This document shows positions 22,860 through 33,886 of a DNA stretch of 64,000 nt, one piece after another. Location of the stretch: NCBI GenBank assembly GCA_958295665.1, contig OY282560.1, positions 274,896,177 to 274,960,176 of the forward strand, read 5' to 3'. Source of the stretch: Tipula vernalis. Lineage: Eukaryota; Arthropoda; Insecta; Diptera; Tipulidae. The notes beneath the pieces are model-generated. The model saw only the letters and a list, made by a program, of their open reading frames with translations, was not told the origin of the DNA and ran no database searches. Numbering within the stretch: position 1 is the first letter of the stretch; the number at the start of each line of letters is the position of its first letter. Both the position numbers and the translations under genes were made by a program.

Positions 22860-24434
22860 CTTGGTTCTTCTGAATGCAGAGTTTATCCGGTTTTGCAAGG
22901 TCAGTACGTAGGTATTTTTAATGATCTATTCCAACTTTGTTGTATGACTCACATTTTGCTATCGTCTGAATGCTCGAATATTTCATTTCGTTTAAAAAGT
23001 GGGTAGATATTTTCAATATATTTGCCATACAATCCCATTTTAAACCATAAAGCTTGGCTAACATGGCATACCGATGGACTTTTGCCGAATCTTCTTTGCT
23101 GTTTAATAAAGAAATTTGAAAAGTGTTTCTCTTTATTCTTAATTTCTGTATGTTAATTTTTTTACATTTTTAGATCTCATTCTTTTTCGTCCGATGTATT
23201 CAATTTTATGAATTTTGGGAAAAATAGCCTTTAGAAGTTTTGGGCTGACAACGGCATGTTTCTCCTTCTTCCAGAACCGCTGAAAAACTTTTTTTGTTCA
23301 ACATTTTTAACATTGGTTGAAATCTCGGGCTTCTGTTTATACTTAGGTATTCTAAGAATTTTGCTTTTAATTAAAAAATTGTTACGGTTTTCAATCTCTT
23401 TGGCAAATCGTATTGGTTTTGCTGAAAGTTTTCCAACGGTCATTGTCCGCTCCATTCGGCGTTTTACGACGGCAAAATAATTTCCGACATTCCCATTACT
23501 GAATTTTTTTTATTAAACATCGTTGACCATAAAGCTAGATTAGTACTATTTTTGACTAAGGAAGCGTTGTTGCATGTAGAAGAACTTTGCCCAACGCATT
23601 GTATTCAGATGGGATGAAGAATTTACTTTTAAAAATAATACACAAATGTGTCGTTAGACTGGTTATTGAAATCGGTTTCAGATTGATTTCTATACATTTT
23701 CTGCTTCAAAGCTCCTATAAAATGCTTCGATTTAAAAACTTTATGCAGTTTCCTTCGATTAGCGTCATTATTGTACAGACTGTCAATCTCTCGACATAAA
23801 ATAGCGAAAAATCTTTGATTAAAAATTGGTCCAAATCGGCAATATTTTTGATCACAATTTGTTGTATTTTATCAATTTTAAATATTTTAGGGATAGGCTC
23901 TAAAATATTTAAAATTATGATAAATTTATATGGAAGCATTTGGAAGCTGACCGATTATGCAAATTACAATGAACGGCTGGTGCTGAGATGCTTATTACTG
24001 TTATTTCTTACTGTTGTCTAGTTAGAATATAAAGAATCATTACAAACAGAAATATAATATAATTAAAGTTCTTAGTACATGAGAACAAAACTGGGATGTG
24101 ATGGGACAGTGTTACCAGATGAACATTTTAATTTTTTCTGGGATAGAAAACTGGGATAACTCCAGAAGCTTAGCATATTCTGATCAACTAATGGCGAAAG
24201 ATCGTTAAAATTATTGTCCGTAAGATTTACATGAATGTCTTGGATTTCTGTAAAAAGGCTTGTACATACTTTTTTATTAAAAACATTGACATTACAATTA
24301 AATTCTATCACGGGTGAATCTTCACTTTGGTTGCAAGTGTTACCGCTTTTTATATAATTGCGCCATATATTATACAAATTATTACGATTCATAAAATTAT
24401 TCTTTTTACAAAGGTATTGGCATATTTGGGACAA
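22860..24434 (-). other. unrecognised decayed coding-like region
   Basis: Three minus-strand open stretches (24,434-24,072; 23,939-23,715; 23,455-23,231) have Lys/Asn/Ile-rich, hydrophilic text with few repeats, e.g. QLNRNNLYNIWRNYIKSG-like and KIRFAKEIENRNNFLIK-like passages, and could be pieces of one old gene. I see no catalytic motif or zinc finger and cannot assign a family. They may also be chance frames in AT-rich DNA. Confidence 0.25.
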
Positions 24435-25511
24435 ATCATGAAATTCGAAGTAGTGAACTTAACACTTGCAAACGTTAATTTTTTAATGGGATATTTTACT
24501 GCGTATACGGTAATTGGGCTTTTTTCTTTTTTAATTTTTTTTTCCATTTTAAAGTAGAATTATCCTTAAAAAAAACGAGGTGAACTACTTTTCAATGTTT
24601 GAAACACATTCAAAATGTTAGCGTTAATCAGAATGTCCTAAAAGAAAGCCGAGGTCAAAAATATATTAAAATGTTCAAAAGCAATAATTAAAATCAAGTC
24701 ACAAAATACATAATGTCCGGGAGAAAGCAAAGGTGACTTAGGTTTAAAAAAACTTTTTTTATATATGAAATAATCGAAAACCACGAACAAATCACAAAAG
24801 CGTCTGAAGTGGTATAAAAATAGAAATGAGAAAAAAATTCCTTTTATACCCTACCCTCGCCGCAATTTTTATTTTTGGTTTACCTTATAAAATACAAATC
24901 ATTTTTTATTGATTTTAGAGTTCCATCGACCAATTTTCTTGAAAGTAACTTAAAGCCTAAGTGCAAGGGCGTAATCTCTTTAGTTATGCGATGTTTTTTT
25001 TGATCGATATTAAAAACAGGCAATGTGTGTCCATCGTTTCGAATTGGAAATTTGTCGCAGTACGACTATATGAGATTAAGTATGATAAAGAAAATGCAAT
25101 TGCGGGAAATATTATTGCAATTTGCTTGGACTTGCAAGCAGTAAAACTGGCGCCTTTTCTGTATGCGAATGCTTTTTACTATAAAACAAAATTTTGTTGC
25201 CACAATTTTAGTTTGTAGAACTTCGTAAAAATGTAAATTGTATGCATCAACGTTTAATAGTTGCATCATTGAATATTTTAAAAGTTATTGCTTAACTGCA
25301 GATAGAAAATCAATTGTAATTTATTATGATGGATGCGGATATCAGAACAGGAATAATTAGCAAACGCTCTTCTCAACTTTTCTATAGAACATGAAGTAGG
25401 AATAACGCAAAAATATCTAGAACTTGGACGTACGCAAATGGATTGTGGTAGTGTGCATAGCAAAATTGAACAGTAATTAAAAAATAAAGAAATTCACCTT
25501 CCAAGCAACTA

Positions 25512-26902
25512 CACTGACCGGCACAGAAAACGGGTCGCCCTAAAAAATATTTTTTTTTTATGCGAATGTCTTTTGAACCGCACTAGTTAGAAGCATGAAA
25601 CAAAAACCAAATTCAAGGCCATTCAAAACAATCTTAGAAAATATTACCATATCATCCTGTATCTAATCATGTGACTGTGTTTTTTTTACTTATCCCACAA
25701 CATGACTTATAACTAAATTTTTAAATGTGAATACCTCTTGAACCGCACTAGCTGGAAACATGAAACAAAAAGCTTCGTCGCTATTTTTCGAGACAGGGTT
25801 GTGTACCGGGCAACCAAGTACAGGCAGATAAAGAGTAACAAACGTTCGAGATGACCATTTTGTGGTTTCATCAGCTCTTAGAAATCGCCATGCAACCGCT
25901 GTTGAGACCTGTAATGAATTGTTACACGTACGTAATATAAGTATAAGCGAGAGAACAAGACGGCGATGGTTGGGAGGAACAGATCATCATGTACGAAGGC
26001 CAGTCACGGGTCCAGAACTATTGCCACAACACAAGTTTGTATTCTACAATTTGCCAGGGAACATGAAAATTGGAATGAACCTAATTGGAGGGAGCCAGGC
26101 CTTATTAATCGATGAATCGAGATTTTGATAACGGCCGCTCGCTATATTAGCGAAATATTGGAAGAATACCATATGTTGTTCCCTACGTACCATTTATAGG
26201 CGATAATTTCATGCTAATGCACGATAATAAGACCTCATGTTGGCAGAGTAGTGAATGAGTACTTGGCAGAGGTAAATATTGTGACGATTACATGGCCGGC
26301 AAGGAGTCGGGATTTGAATCCTAAGAACATGTATGGGACATTCTTGGTAGAAGAATTCGGTCTCGTATTCCAGCTCCGAAAACGATGGAACAACTCCGAA
26401 ACGCGCTTTTAGAGGAAAGGAAAAATAGCTCATAGTGAGATATCCAACAAATTTTCAAGTATGGGACATAGGATAACAGCGGTTATTTTACCTTGGGGAC
26501 AATACACGCTACTAAACATTTTTCATTGGTTAAGTATGATTGTTGTTGTATTTATGTTTATGAAAATTTAAATACAATTTTTAAAAATTTGTCATTGTTT
26601 GGTTTTTGTTCATTTCACATATTCCTAGATTTTTTTCAATGACCTTATATTTGGTTTTTGTTTCATGTTTCCAGCTAGCGCGGTTCAAGTGGTATTCACA
26701 TTTGAAAATTTAGTTATAAGCCATGTTGTGGAAAAAGTAAAAAAACTCAGCCACGTGATTAGACAAAGTATGCTATGGTAATATTTTCTAGGATTGTTTT
26801 GAATGGCCTTGAATTTGGTTTTTGTTTCTAGCTAGTGCTTGAACCGCACGCAAGATTCGCATAAAAAAAAATTTGTTTTAGGGTGGCCCGTTTTAAGACT
26901 GC
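25512..26902 (+). mobile_element. Tc1/mariner element with ~250-bp inverted repeats (IR/DR type)
   Basis: The left 250 bp and the inverted right 250 bp match over most of their length: ACGGGTCGCCCTAAAA against the inverted ACGGGCCACCCTAAAA, and TTAGTTATAAG-type inner blocks. Each arm carries two direct repeats of a GTGAATACCTCTTGAACCGC-like word with CTAGCTGGAAACATGAAAC, one near the tip and one near the inner end: the IR/DR layout known for Minos-, Paris- and S-like elements, where transposase binds both repeats. TA precedes the left CACTG end at 25,510-25,511; the right TA is mutated. A broken transposase lies inside. Confidence 0.88.
25840..26435 (+). pseudogene. Tc1-family transposase, broken
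   Basis: The second helix-turn-helix is recognisable in NISISERTRRRWLGG and HVRRPVTGPELLPQHK. The first catalytic Asp is in ALLIDESRF (about 26,099-26,125). A frame change follows. The second Asp is in MLMHDNKTSC (about 26,213-26,242). The third acidic residue is in WPARSRDLNPKEHVWD (about 26,291-26,338), matching the DD34E consensus with frame changes between. The C-terminus IRSRIPAPKTMEQLRNALLE ends at TAG 26,433-26,435. The N-terminal paired-like domain is missing. Confidence 0.85.
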
Positions 26903-27120
26903 ATGCATGAAACAGAACCACTAATTAACTAATTCATTTTTTTTAATTATGCGTTACCTGAGCACCGCAGTACTTGTCAACAAGACCAGGTAGAAAAGTC
27001 TACGATCGGGTAGTAACCAACATCAAAGCGATACGTTATTTTGATAAAAAATTTCGTTTAAATAAAAATTTAAATCTAATCTGGATTTCGATTGGACTGA
27101 TTTGCCAGGGTGGATGATTT

Positions 27121-27629
27121 GATAATGGCACTACGAATGCTTCTTATCAAATGTCTGGACATTCACATGTACCGCTCTATCTGCAACCTTCTGTGAACAG
27201 AATACATTGCTTAACATATGAGGATTTTGTTAATAAATCAGCGTTTTACATCAACCTATTTTTTGACTGACTATTTTTAGTAAAACCTCATTCCACAAAA
27301 TAATTCCACAAAACCGGAATCTACCTACTGTATACGAACGCAAGAGATTTAAATGTTTGGATTTGGAAATGTTACAGTGTCAGTTGGCCAGCCTCATTTT
27401 TGCGGCGAGGTTATTGTAAAAACCGTGTGCTTGTCGGTTGTGGTTAACTGAATTTACACTAAACCGCTTGATAAAGACATTTCTAGAATTAGAATGACAT
27501 GAATAAAAGTACTCTAGATTCCGTTTAATTAGTTGGCCTATCACTCCAACGAAAACCTTTATTATTATAAATAAAACAACAATGAATTATTTTCATGTTG
27601 ATTTATTATTTGCCAGACGTTTCGATATA
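27121..27629. other. spacer, nothing recognised
   Basis: AT-rich text, no motif-bearing frame and no repeat ends. It may include the far C-terminal part of the unnamed family gene before it, but nothing is recognisable. Confidence 0.35.
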
Positions 27630-28106
27630 CAGTCGGTTACCGCAGGTTAAATCCACTAAATAAAAAAATGGGAATTCCCGAATTCATCTCTTTTGGATAT
27701 CGCTATTCTTTTTTCTATACTGAAAGGTAGATGATTTCATCACTAATCAAAAGACTAAAAATTTGTTTTCTAATTGGCTTTGGAAATGGTCCTTTTTTGT
27801 TTTTCATTTAAACACGGTAAAAAAAATTCATTTTTATTGTTACACGTGAATAAATCCAGTTCATTTTCCTTTCTTTTGTTTAATTTTATTAAAATAAAAA
27901 ATATTAAATAAAAATTAAATTAGTGTTGTAAATTGTTTTTTAAAAAAATGGGAAAAAACAAAAGCCTAAACGATGTTGAAAAGGGAAAAATTGAAGCTTA
28001 TCACGAGCAAAGACATTCGAGCCGATTTATAGCCGAAAAACTAGGCCGAAGTCACCGCTGTTGTGCTAAATTATTTAAGAAATCCTGAAAACTATGGAAA
28101 AATTTA
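27630..28106 (+). mobile_element. Tc1/Tc3-like element 5' fragment with N-terminal transposase
   Basis: A TA at 27,628-27,629 precedes CAGTCGGTTACCGCAGGTTA, a plausible Tc1-type inverted end. An ATG at 27,948 gives MGKNKSLNDVEKGKIEAYHE, then RFIAEKLGRSH: the first helix-turn-helix of Tc1/Tc3-like transposases. After a frame change the expected VVLNYLRNPENYGK follows at about 28,057-28,100. The ~440-bp repeat at 28,107 then interrupts it and no further transposase is seen. The DDE core and right terminus are absent. Confidence 0.7.
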
Positions 28107-28615
28107 GGTGTGGCCAACACACAACTTTCTTTTACGAACAGAGAATTTTGAGAAATTTTATTTTTTTTATAACATATTTTTTTAAATTTAACTTTTTTTA
28201 ATTTTTAAATTTTTTTTTTTAATTTTTTATTTTAATTTGTTTTTAATTTTTGGAAACATTTGGTATAAAATAGTTTTTTGTAAACCATTTACTTTTTAAG
28301 ACATTTGCAAAATAAATTTACTGTACCAAGGGAGTGGCCACTTCCGGTTAGCCGATTTGGAGTAAAATTCACTGGGACCTCCAAATTTATAAAAAAAGCT
28401 TAAATCTGAAGTTTCAGTTCGATTGGTTAAACCATCTGGGCTGTAGATAGGACACATACTGACAGACAGACTGAGAGACTGACATACTGACAGACAGACA
28501 CCATTTCGAAACCCATTTTTTCGGACTCAGGGGACCTCAAAACAAATACATCTCTAAAAATCTCAAGGTCCATTTTCATGATTACTATACTTTATTTTAC
28601 TAGAGTAAAAGAAAG
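28107..28615 (+). repeat. ~440-bp interspersed repeat, copy 2
   Basis: Same block order as 19,056-19,495: AGGTGTGGCCAACACA, TTTTACGAACAGAGAATTTT, GGAGTGGCCACTTCCGGTTA, then an expanded CAGACAGACTGAGAGACTGA run and TTTACTAGAGTAAAAG at the end. It is longer than copy 1 through extra T-rich text (28,150-28,250) and one more CAGACAGAC unit. Like copy 1 it begins just after a GGAAAAA stretch inside transposase-related coding text. Confidence 0.85.
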
Positions 28616-29083
28616 TAATATAAATAAGACTTATAAGAATAATTGATGAAAATTTGAATTCAAATAAAAATTAGAATTGAAATTAATAATTATTACTTAA
28701 ATTGTTGTTTGTATTACCTATCAAAACAATTTCATTGTGAGTCTATTCATATTGGTAAGTGTTCAAGCATTTATTGCTTTTCACGTGGGAATTTTGTAGT
28801 CTGAGGCAAAGCCGAGACGAAATCAATTTTTTTTTAATGATCTGTCCTTTGATATTCTTAAATCGAATTATCATATGCACAGATAGATCTGTCGATTTCC
28901 ATATCGTGTGGACGCGCCTTTTTGCAATACTGAAAGAATATTTTTTTAGGTTTAAAGTGCAATCCACACGAAAACTAAAAGAAAAACTACGCTTAGTATG
29001 TTCCCTGTAATTCCAAAATTGTTGCTTTATTTAATCTAAAACCTTCTGATACTTGACCAGATACAATTCTTCTCCCGCTGGCG
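28616..29083. other. spacer
   Basis: AT-rich. Two opposed open frames at 28,743-29,010 overlap each other and show no motif. Confidence 0.35.
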
Positions 29084-29300
29084 CTACATTTCATGAAGGG
29101 ATTTGGCCGCCTCAGCGATGGTCCTCCAAATAATTCGATCTGACGCACGAGAACGCCAGACACAGTGACCGAGTGTGTTTAGGTCCCTTTCAAAGTCGTC
29201 CATCCATCGAGAAGGTGGTCTCACACGAGGTCCTACTTTTGTTGGTGCCGACTCCAAGGCCTGTTTGGTGGTCCGATTTTGTGAACAAACTACGTGCCCA
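29084..29300 (-). pseudogene. LINE reverse-transcriptase C-terminal tail, fragment
   Basis: On the minus strand RPPSRWMDDFERDLNTLGHC then WRSRASDRIIWRTIAEAAKS leads to HEM and a TAG at 29,086-29,084. This GRP-x-RW-DD-x-DL ... A-DR-W-EA-K pattern is the standard C-terminal end of many LINE ORF2 proteins (RTE/CR1-like). Upstream text continues the same style for about 25 codons and is then lost. It is a 3' remnant typical of 5'-truncated LINE insertions. Confidence 0.7.
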
Positions 29301-31173
29301 ATTATATCGAAAAAACTAAATGCGTTTTTTTCGGTTTTCAGAGGGTTTAGTTAAAACCAACCTAAATTCTATATAAGCCGTAGAGACCGCTCGTAACACA
29401 GATCCCATAAAAAATATTCAGCCTGTTTATTTATTTATTGGTTCTTTCGTGTTTTGTAGTTTGATTTTTATAGTGTATATATACTAATACTATACCTTGC
29501 TGAACTTCCTTTATATCTTACTAACTGGGTCAGTGCACTTTACGCCCCTCACACCTACTGGGCACCATCGCACTTAAACACTCCAGCTTCGCGTTGATAA
29601 ACGGCTTGAGGTGCGCGTGCGGCACAGGGCTTTCGCACAAAACCGCCGACCACCTAAATTTTTTAATAATCAGCCCGGCTGATAAAGTGTTAAATCATAA
29701 TGAAACACGGTTTAATCATAAACCACGGGAATCCTGGATATAACTAATGCAATTTCCCAGTTCATTTTTTCCTACTAGCCTCGTGCCATTGCACAGTTTA
29801 GGACGGTGTATTCCTGCGCCATCTTATATGAGCATTCATCGATTGAAAAATTTGGTTATATTGAAAACGAAAATAACGAAATACATTGTGTTGGTATATT
29901 AAGCGCACAATCCGAGTCTTACCTCTCCCCTCATCACTCGTTTTTTGCGAAACGTCTCTCGTTAAGTGAGTCATTTTCTACTACATATTTGTTTTGCTCC
30001 TTATGCGAGGTGCTCCTTGAGCTAGGCATCACTGTAATTCTTACACCAGCGGATCAAATAAACAGTATTTTTAATATAAACACCATCTCTTGATGTAACC
30101 AAAAAATAAATTTAAGCTCGGTTATATTTTTTTTGTGAAGAAACCCCTTTTTCAAAATCCATACAACGAAACAGGCATTTTCGCGTTTCCATAATGGGTT
30201 AACGTCGCAGATTAATACGAATTTATTACTTGAGAATTTAATTGCATTTTCAAAACGAATTAAATGGGATATTTAAAGTTTTTAAGATCGAATTAAATCT
30301 ACAAAATATAAATTACTAAATTTCTATTTACCCAAAAATATTTTAAAATTTTTCGCGATTCCACAAATAGCTATGTATATCGTATATGCATCAACAATAT
30401 GAATCACAAATATTTTTGCATCAAGTTTAATCCAGTTTGTTAAGATAAGTATTCTTCATATCATACTTTTCCCCATTTCTGAGGTGCGATTATGTATCTG
30501 TCTCGTATTACGAGTTACAAGTTCCGATAACTCGAAGAATGTTGACAAAGTTCTTTAAACTTAGGTATGTTGAAGTCAAGCAGAATCCTGTTTGTTTTAT
30601 TAATTGAAAAAGTGGTGGTCAGGGATGAATAGGAAACTTACATTTTTGATACTTTTAGTTTATTGCAAACCGGTTAAAAATGGATTTTTTGTTGTATTAT
30701 TGGTACTTTTTAGTTTTTCCAAAACCGGTTAAAAATATTTTCCGTGTTATTGATACTAAAATTGTTACGACTGGCATACGTCTCCACTTCAAACAGAGGA
30801 ACAACATTTTTTGCGAAGATTCCAAACGCTCAAATAATTTAAATTTTTTTGTAGTTATAAAATACCATGACCACCATGGTGTTATATTTATGCTCGATGA
30901 TTTTATGATTTCCGAATTTAAATTTGATATTCCCTCCGATTGTTATGTAAACATATTTTAAATTTTTTTGCATTTACTTGTTTTCTATATTGTCATGTAC
31001 AAGCATATATATCTCTTGCGAGTTGGTGTGTGTACATGTATTATGTAGTATGAGATGGAATATTTGCGTTATTAAAATGTTCAATCTGGAATATTCTATT
31101 TTTCTTTCTGGTGTCATTGGCTTAAATTAACGCGTGATATTTGCTCTGAGTGGGGATACAACCGATCGGTGTA
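29301..31173. other. spacer, no recognised gene
   Basis: Open frames at 29,806-30,093 and 30,680-30,961 (+) have no recognisable domain and lie in AT-rich sequence. The phrase GCAAACCGGTTAAAAAT occurs in near-duplicate at about 30,665 and 30,720. 29,530-29,660 is richer in G+C, with no coding match seen. Confidence 0.4.
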
Positions 31174-31176
31174 TTA

Positions 31177-31212
31177 AGGTGGATTTATATTATCAGCTCG
31201 TCTCAGCACAGT
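31177..31212 (+). repeat. left terminal inverted repeat of Harbinger B
   Basis: 36 bp from AGGTGGATTTATATTATCAG to CTCAGCACAGT, inverted at 34,575-34,610 with a single A/G difference at position 19. Preceded by TTA. Confidence 0.95.
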
Positions 31213-31573
31213 TCATCCCAAAAAAATATGCAAAACATGCATTTACTAAGAGAATATTTATATTATCAGTAAGTTTCGGTGCAGCACAGTACAGCGCATA
31301 TCGTATCATCCAAAAAGAATATTGTAAAAACAAAACGCAAACGAACAAATGCGAAAGAAAAACGAAATGCATAACTCGAAATAATAAATGTTTTTTTCGT
31401 AGTTTGTTGAGATATCGCATTCATTACCAACACGTGTTGCTATCAATAAATAGTTGCGTTCCCGTGTTCCAGATAAAGGATAATTTTATAAAAAAGCGAC
31501 GAACATACATATTTGTTTATTACATCAAACGAGAAAATTGGAAAAGAGTATATTTTGAAAAGTGGTCATACGA

Positions 31574-33886
31574 ATGGATCAAGAAATATTAATCGAATGT
31601 GTAAAGGAATACGATTTCCTGTACAATCAAGAAAATAAATTTTACAGTGACAACAATAAGAAGGATATAGCCTGGGAGGAAATTGGGAAAATTGTCAAAA
31701 ACACAGGTAATTTTGCTTATTTATTTGTTTATATTTATTTCGTATTTTGTAGAACATGTACAATATTTTGAGAAGATCAATTAAACCATTCAATAGATCT
31801 GGATGTATTATTGAAAAAATTTGCGAAAGTATCCCTTACTTGGAAAGAAGCCGAAGTACCGTTACCACCTTGTAAAGGGAGGTTTTTTAGATTATCCCTC
31901 AACCGTTCGTTCTCAGATGGTACCTCAAAATGTTTTGTTTGTATAATGTAATTGTGCAAAACACAAGTAGTTAAGATAATTTTGTCAACATGTTCTGGCT
32001 TTAATTGAATTCTTCTATTATATAATCTAAACATTTGTGCGAGGATTCCAAAACAATTTTCCGACACTCTTCTTGCGCGAGAGTGTCGATAATTATAGTT
32101 TCGTTTTATATTGTCGCTATTTTGTAACTGCGCCCTAGGATATGGCCGCAACATATAGGTTTTAAGCGGGAACGCTTCGTCCGCCACAATTACATGAGGC
32201 ATCTCTGTCTGAGTATTTGGCAACTTTTTAACTCCTGGCACATTTAATTTGTTTAACGCAAGATCTTTCCCCAACTTTGAATTGGCAAATATACCTCCAT
32301 CACTATTTTTGCCATAAGATCCTACGTCGACAGCAACAAATCTGTAGTTCGCGTCTACAAGAGCTAGCAATACCACGGAAAATGATTTTTTGTAATTAAA
32401 ATACAAAGATCCGCTATTAAACGGCGCCGTAATAGTGACATGCTTGCCATCTATGGCCCCTACGCAATTAGGGAAATTCCATATATTCCAGAAACCGTTT
32501 GATATTTTATGCCATGCTTTATTATTCGGCACTGGCATAAATTCTGATAAAAGTTGCTTGTTTACAGCGTCGCATACTTCAATCACTATTTTTGATACGG
32601 TAGCGTGGCCTAGTCGGTAACTAAACGCTATAGTTTTATACGAGTCACCAGTACTCAGGAACCTAAAAGAAAATATAATTTTAATACATTATTAGTGTTT
32701 GATTTTTCTTTAATTTAATTACCAATTTTCGATTTTTTAAGGGCCTGAATGTAAAAAACAATGGAATAACCTCAGAAATGGTTTTCGAAAAGCTACAAAA
32801 AAAATCAAAGAAACCAAAAGTGGCCAAGCTGCAACTAAACTAAAAAAATGGAAATTTCAAGAACAAATGTCTTTTTTGATTCCCTACATGAAGGAGAGGG
32901 AAACGATAACGTCATTAGATATTAATGTGGATGATGATTTAATGAGTGATGCTGAAATACATTCAGCAGAAGCAGGCGAGAAATGTTTTGAAGGGTCGAA
33001 AAAACCTTCTCCAGTCCAAAGAACGCCAGTAAAAAAGTTGTTCATTAATAAAAGAAAGAGAAACGAATCGGCCTCTTCTACATTAATGCAATACATTTTA
33101 AATAATAAAGACGTCGAGGAAACCAGCGACTTGGATTTATTTTTCAAAAGCATGGTCGGAATGGTTAAAAGATTTTCCCCGTTTAACCAATCGCTAGCCA
33201 AATCAAGAGTCTTTGTGGTAGTTTCGGAATTAGAGATGGAGGAAATAGCGCAACAGGCATTACAACCGATACCACCAAGATCGAGGCCAAGATCACAAAC
33301 ATTAAAAATGGAAGAAATATCGCAACAGACCACCCAACCGATTGCGACAAAACCCAGATCACAAATATTGATACATAGCGATAGTTCCTTGGATAATTCT
33401 ACGATTCATTCATCATTACCTAAGGCGTCATCTTCATATCCCGTACTCGGGTCTTCGAAAATAATCAAACCGTCATTATCACTCAAGCGAACGGTGATAG
33501 AGGATATGTCGCAACAAACATTTAAACAAATTTTATTAAAATCGATGCCAATGCCGTATGTAACCACAAATAGTAATTGCTCCTCTGATAATTGTATGAT
33601 TCAGCCACCATCACCTGTTGAAGGGCAAAAACGTTCATCTAATGTTTCTTCACATACTTTGGTGTCGCCACCACCTTTGTTTTATACAGTACCGAGAACA
33701 TTACCATCACCAGCAAACACGCGATTTTTTTCATCCATTTCGAGTTTTGGAACTCCGGAAATAATTCTTAATCCACAACCAACACCATCACCACCACATT
33801 TATATATAAATAAAGAGAGGTACGATGAAGTAACCCAATTTTATTCAAATTTTTCAAACAGTTTAAGTGACAATGATTCTGAATAA
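31574..33886 (+). CDS. MADF-BESS DNA-binding protein of Harbinger B (two exons)
   Basis: Exon 1 is 31,574-31,706 and exon 2 is 32,742-33,886 (425 residues). The ATG at 31,574 is chosen because an in-frame TGA lies 18 bp upstream. Exon 1 gives MDQEILIECVKEYDFLYNQE, the start of a MADF domain. The donor ACAG|GTAATT and acceptor TTTTTTAAG|GG join in phase to PECKKQWNNLRNGFRKATKK, the MADF core, ending in KKWKFQEQMSFLIPYM near residue 95. A BESS-type helix, DLDLFFKSMVGMVKRFSPF, starts at about 174. The C-terminal half is Ser/Pro/Gln-rich with near-repeats MEEIAQQALQPI / MEEISQQTTQPI. MADF proteins of PIF/Harbinger elements are thought to bind the ends and help import or position the transposase. 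The intron contains transposase exon 2 on the other strand. Confidence 0.9.
31720..31739 (-). terminator. poly-A signals for Harbinger B transposase
   Basis: On the minus strand AATAAA occurs at 31,739-31,734 and 31,725-31,720, 38-57 bp after the transposase stop. They sit inside the MADF intron, 14-33 bp from its donor. Confidence 0.5.

Larger units (their letters stand above)
24961..27120 (+). pseudogene. C-terminal fragment of an unnamed insect repeat-associated gene family (copy A), split by a Tc1-type element
   Basis: On + the text IIAICLDLQAVKLAPFLYAN, FYYKTKFCCHNFSL, then YYDGCGYQNRN (25,323-25,355, a frame broken by stops) and QKYLELGRTQMDCGSVHSKI (25,413-25,472) match, in order, motifs I recall from a widespread family of uncharacterised arthropod proteins: DLQ-P-P-FYxRKL-NF, then D-C-GQNRN, then HTQMECDSVH-IE. 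The Asp/Glu placing suggests a DDE-like nuclease fold. The Tc1-type element 25,512-26,902 interrupts it; afterwards VTNIKAIRYF and DFDWTDLPG at 27,015-27,110 look like its next section. Several stops and frameshifts. The family's name is not known to me with certainty. Confidence 0.55.

Noticed and set aside
29806..30093. 95-residue open frame on +
   Set aside because: No motif, no neighbour context, AT-rich; not enough to call a gene.
30680..30961. 93-residue open frame on +
   Set aside because: Phe/Ile/Asn-rich with a duplicated AAACCGGTTAAAAAT phrase upstream; no recognisable family.
32884..33333. 149-residue open frame on - opposite MADF exon 2
   Set aside because: Shadow of the coding strand; it lies within the transposase intron and no splice sites connect it to the transposase.
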